Source: Thermoplasmata archaeon (lineage in GTDB: Archaea > Thermoplasmatota > E2 > DHVEG-1). Taken from it: DNA of 52,673 nucleotides. The translations under genes and the position numbers were made by a program. Location of the stretch: assembly GCA_014894395.1 (NCBI GenBank), contig JADBLO010000072.1, positions 1-52,673 of the forward strand, in the 5' to 3' direction. Position 1 is the first letter of the stretch; each line of letters starts with the position of its first letter. Positions 51,404 to 52,673 of the stretch are shown here, in pieces. The notes beneath the pieces were generated by a model. The model ran no database searches. It was not told the origin of the DNA and saw only the letters and a program-made list of their open reading frames with translations.

Positions 51404-52353
51404 TTCCCTTCCATCATTTTTTTATTCACCCAAAAATCAGGTGTCTTCCCGGAAAGAACAAGAAGCATCTGCTCAGCACAAATCTTACCAGCTCGTAACT
51501 GTCCTTCTTTCGTTGATGCACCGATATGTGGTGTACAGACAACTTTCGGGTGAGTGACAAGCTCTTTAAACGTCGGGGGTTCAGCTGCATAGACATCAAG
51601 AGCAGCAGCCCGTACCTTCCCACTATTCAAATATTTTAACAATGCCTGTTCATCAACCACGCCACCCCGGGCACAGTTGATGATAATGACACCGTCTTTC
51701 ATCTTCTCAAAATCAGGTTCTTTAATCGTGGCTCCTTCTTCTTTCACAAACGGGATATGTAGCGAAAGATAATCAGATTCTTTGAGTAATTTCTCCAACG
51801 ACACCATCGCAATCTTTGCGGTCGGTGATTTCTGGATGTACTTGTCATAGGCAAGGACTTTCATGTTGAACGCGAGTGCTCGTTTCCCAAGCTCAGTCCC
51901 AATCCGCCCGATTCCGATAATTCCAAGCGTTTTTCCGCACAGCTCGACACCTTTGAACGCTTTCTTCTCCCACAGCCCCTGCTTCATCGAATGGTCTGCC
52001 TGTGGAATTGACCGTGACGCAGCAAGCATCAGTCCGAACGCAAGTTCAGCGACACTTTCGGTCGTACCGGTCGGAGCGTTCACGACTTTGATCTTGTTCT
52101 TCGATGCCGTTGGAAGATCAATGTTGTCAACACCAATCCCTGCCCGTCCGATAACCTTCAGGCTGCCTTTTGCTCCTGCGTTGATGACATCGGCAGTTGC
52201 TTTTGTCCTGCTTCGCACCATCAGCCCATCGTACTTCGGAATCTCTTTGAGCAGCGTTGCGGGATCCATTTCATTAAAAGTGACTTCTTGACCAGCGTCT
52301 TTCAACTGTTGGACAACCTCATTTTCTGTCTTATCAGTAATAAGTATTTTCAT
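51400..52353 (-). CDS. serA: D-3-phosphoglycerate dehydrogenase, short form
   Basis: A 317-residue enzyme from ATG 52353, with GGAGG seven bases before it; an upstream in-frame extension to 52455 overlaps enolase and is unlike the family. NAD motif LGIIGIGRIGTELGKRALAF, catalytic region NCARGGVVDEQAL and PHIGASTKEGQLRAG are present. The C-terminal ACT regulatory domain is missing, so serine feedback is probably absent. It makes 3-phosphohydroxypyruvate for SerC. It is followed by translin. Confidence 0.93.
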   Translation of the reverse strand: MKILITDKTENEVVQQLKDAGQEVTFNEMDPATLLKEIPKYDGLMVRSRTKATADVINAGAKGSLKVIGRAGIGVDNIDLPTASKNKIKVVNAPTGTTESVAELAFGLMLAASRSIPQADHSMKQGLWEKKAFKGVELCGKTLGIIGIGRIGTELGKRALAFNMKVLAYDKYIQKSPTAKIAMVSLEKLLKESDYLSLHIPFVKEEGATIKEPDFEKMKDGVIIINCARGGVVDEQALLKYLNSGKVRAAALDVYAAEPPTFKELVTHPKVVCTPHIGASTKEGQLRAGKICAEQMLLVLSGKTPDFWVNKKMMEGK

Positions 52354-52405
52354 TACTATGCCTCCATGAGGTGTATCGTCACGTAGATAAAAATGTTTAC
52401 GCCCT

Positions 52406-52673
<268 letters not shown>

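Overview
The window is archaeal. It encodes ribosomal proteins L15e and S15, a type-2 seryl-tRNA synthetase, a Pcc1-like KEOPS subunit, an archaeosine-pathway radical SAM enzyme, two TATA-binding proteins, translin and Lrp/AsnC regulators. Secreted beta-propeller, PKD and M28 peptidase proteins, a PGF-CTERM-like tail and moderately AT-rich DNA suggest an uncultured Thermoplasmatota-like euryarchaeon. That placement is an inference; no lineage marker proves it.

Layout. (1) 1-9.5 kb is a defence and toxin-antitoxin island: end of hsdS, hsdR, radC, a VapBC pair, a RelE/DUF2683 pair, a DUF5678 + retropepsin pair whose protease carries an in-frame stop, two nucleotidyltransferase modules and an ATPase remnant. 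Several modules are separated by copies of a repeat that includes the 5' end of radC. (2) 9.5-17.3 kb holds an FAD oxidoreductase, a saccharopine-dehydrogenase-like protein, three radical SAM/SPASM proteins, a polytopic membrane protein and a CruF-like membrane protein. It lies exactly between the tRNA-Arg(CCU) gene and a 16/17-base copy of that tRNA's 3' end, so it looks like an integrated island carrying an undescribed biosynthetic pathway. (3) 17.5-29 kb has secreted proteins, TraB, an ahcY-acdB-paaK operon (S-adenosylhomocysteine hydrolase, ADP-forming acyl-CoA synthetase beta, aryl-CoA ligase) and a transglutaminase-like protein. (4) 29-41.4 kb is informational core: rpl15e, uspA, cysS, rps15, RecJ-like DHH protein, pcc1, serS, archaeosine enzyme, trmI, serC, rnhB. 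(5) 41.5-47.7 kb begins with tRNA-Thr(CGU), followed by two further copies of its 3' end at 42.98 and 47.71 kb. These bracket a CNNM/CBS membrane protein and then an NADH-diaphorase module (NuoE/F/HoxU-like), whose NuoE subunit is fused to a ribbon-helix-helix DNA-binding domain. (6) 47.8-52.7 kb: YkgJ-like protein, Lrp regulator, tandem TBPs (one divergent), translin, serA and the 3' part of enolase.

How they work together: SerA and SerC give two steps of serine synthesis. The RaSEA-like and TrmI proteins form a tRNA-modification operon. The diaphorase genes have the cofactor sites for NADH to iron-sulfur electron transfer but no hydrogenase or other catalytic partner nearby. The most promising new biology is the radical SAM/CruF island, the RHH-NuoE fusion inside a tRNA-Thr-bounded segment, the repeat-separated TA cassette array, and the TBP pair. 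All calls come from reading the sequence; no database search or folding was run.
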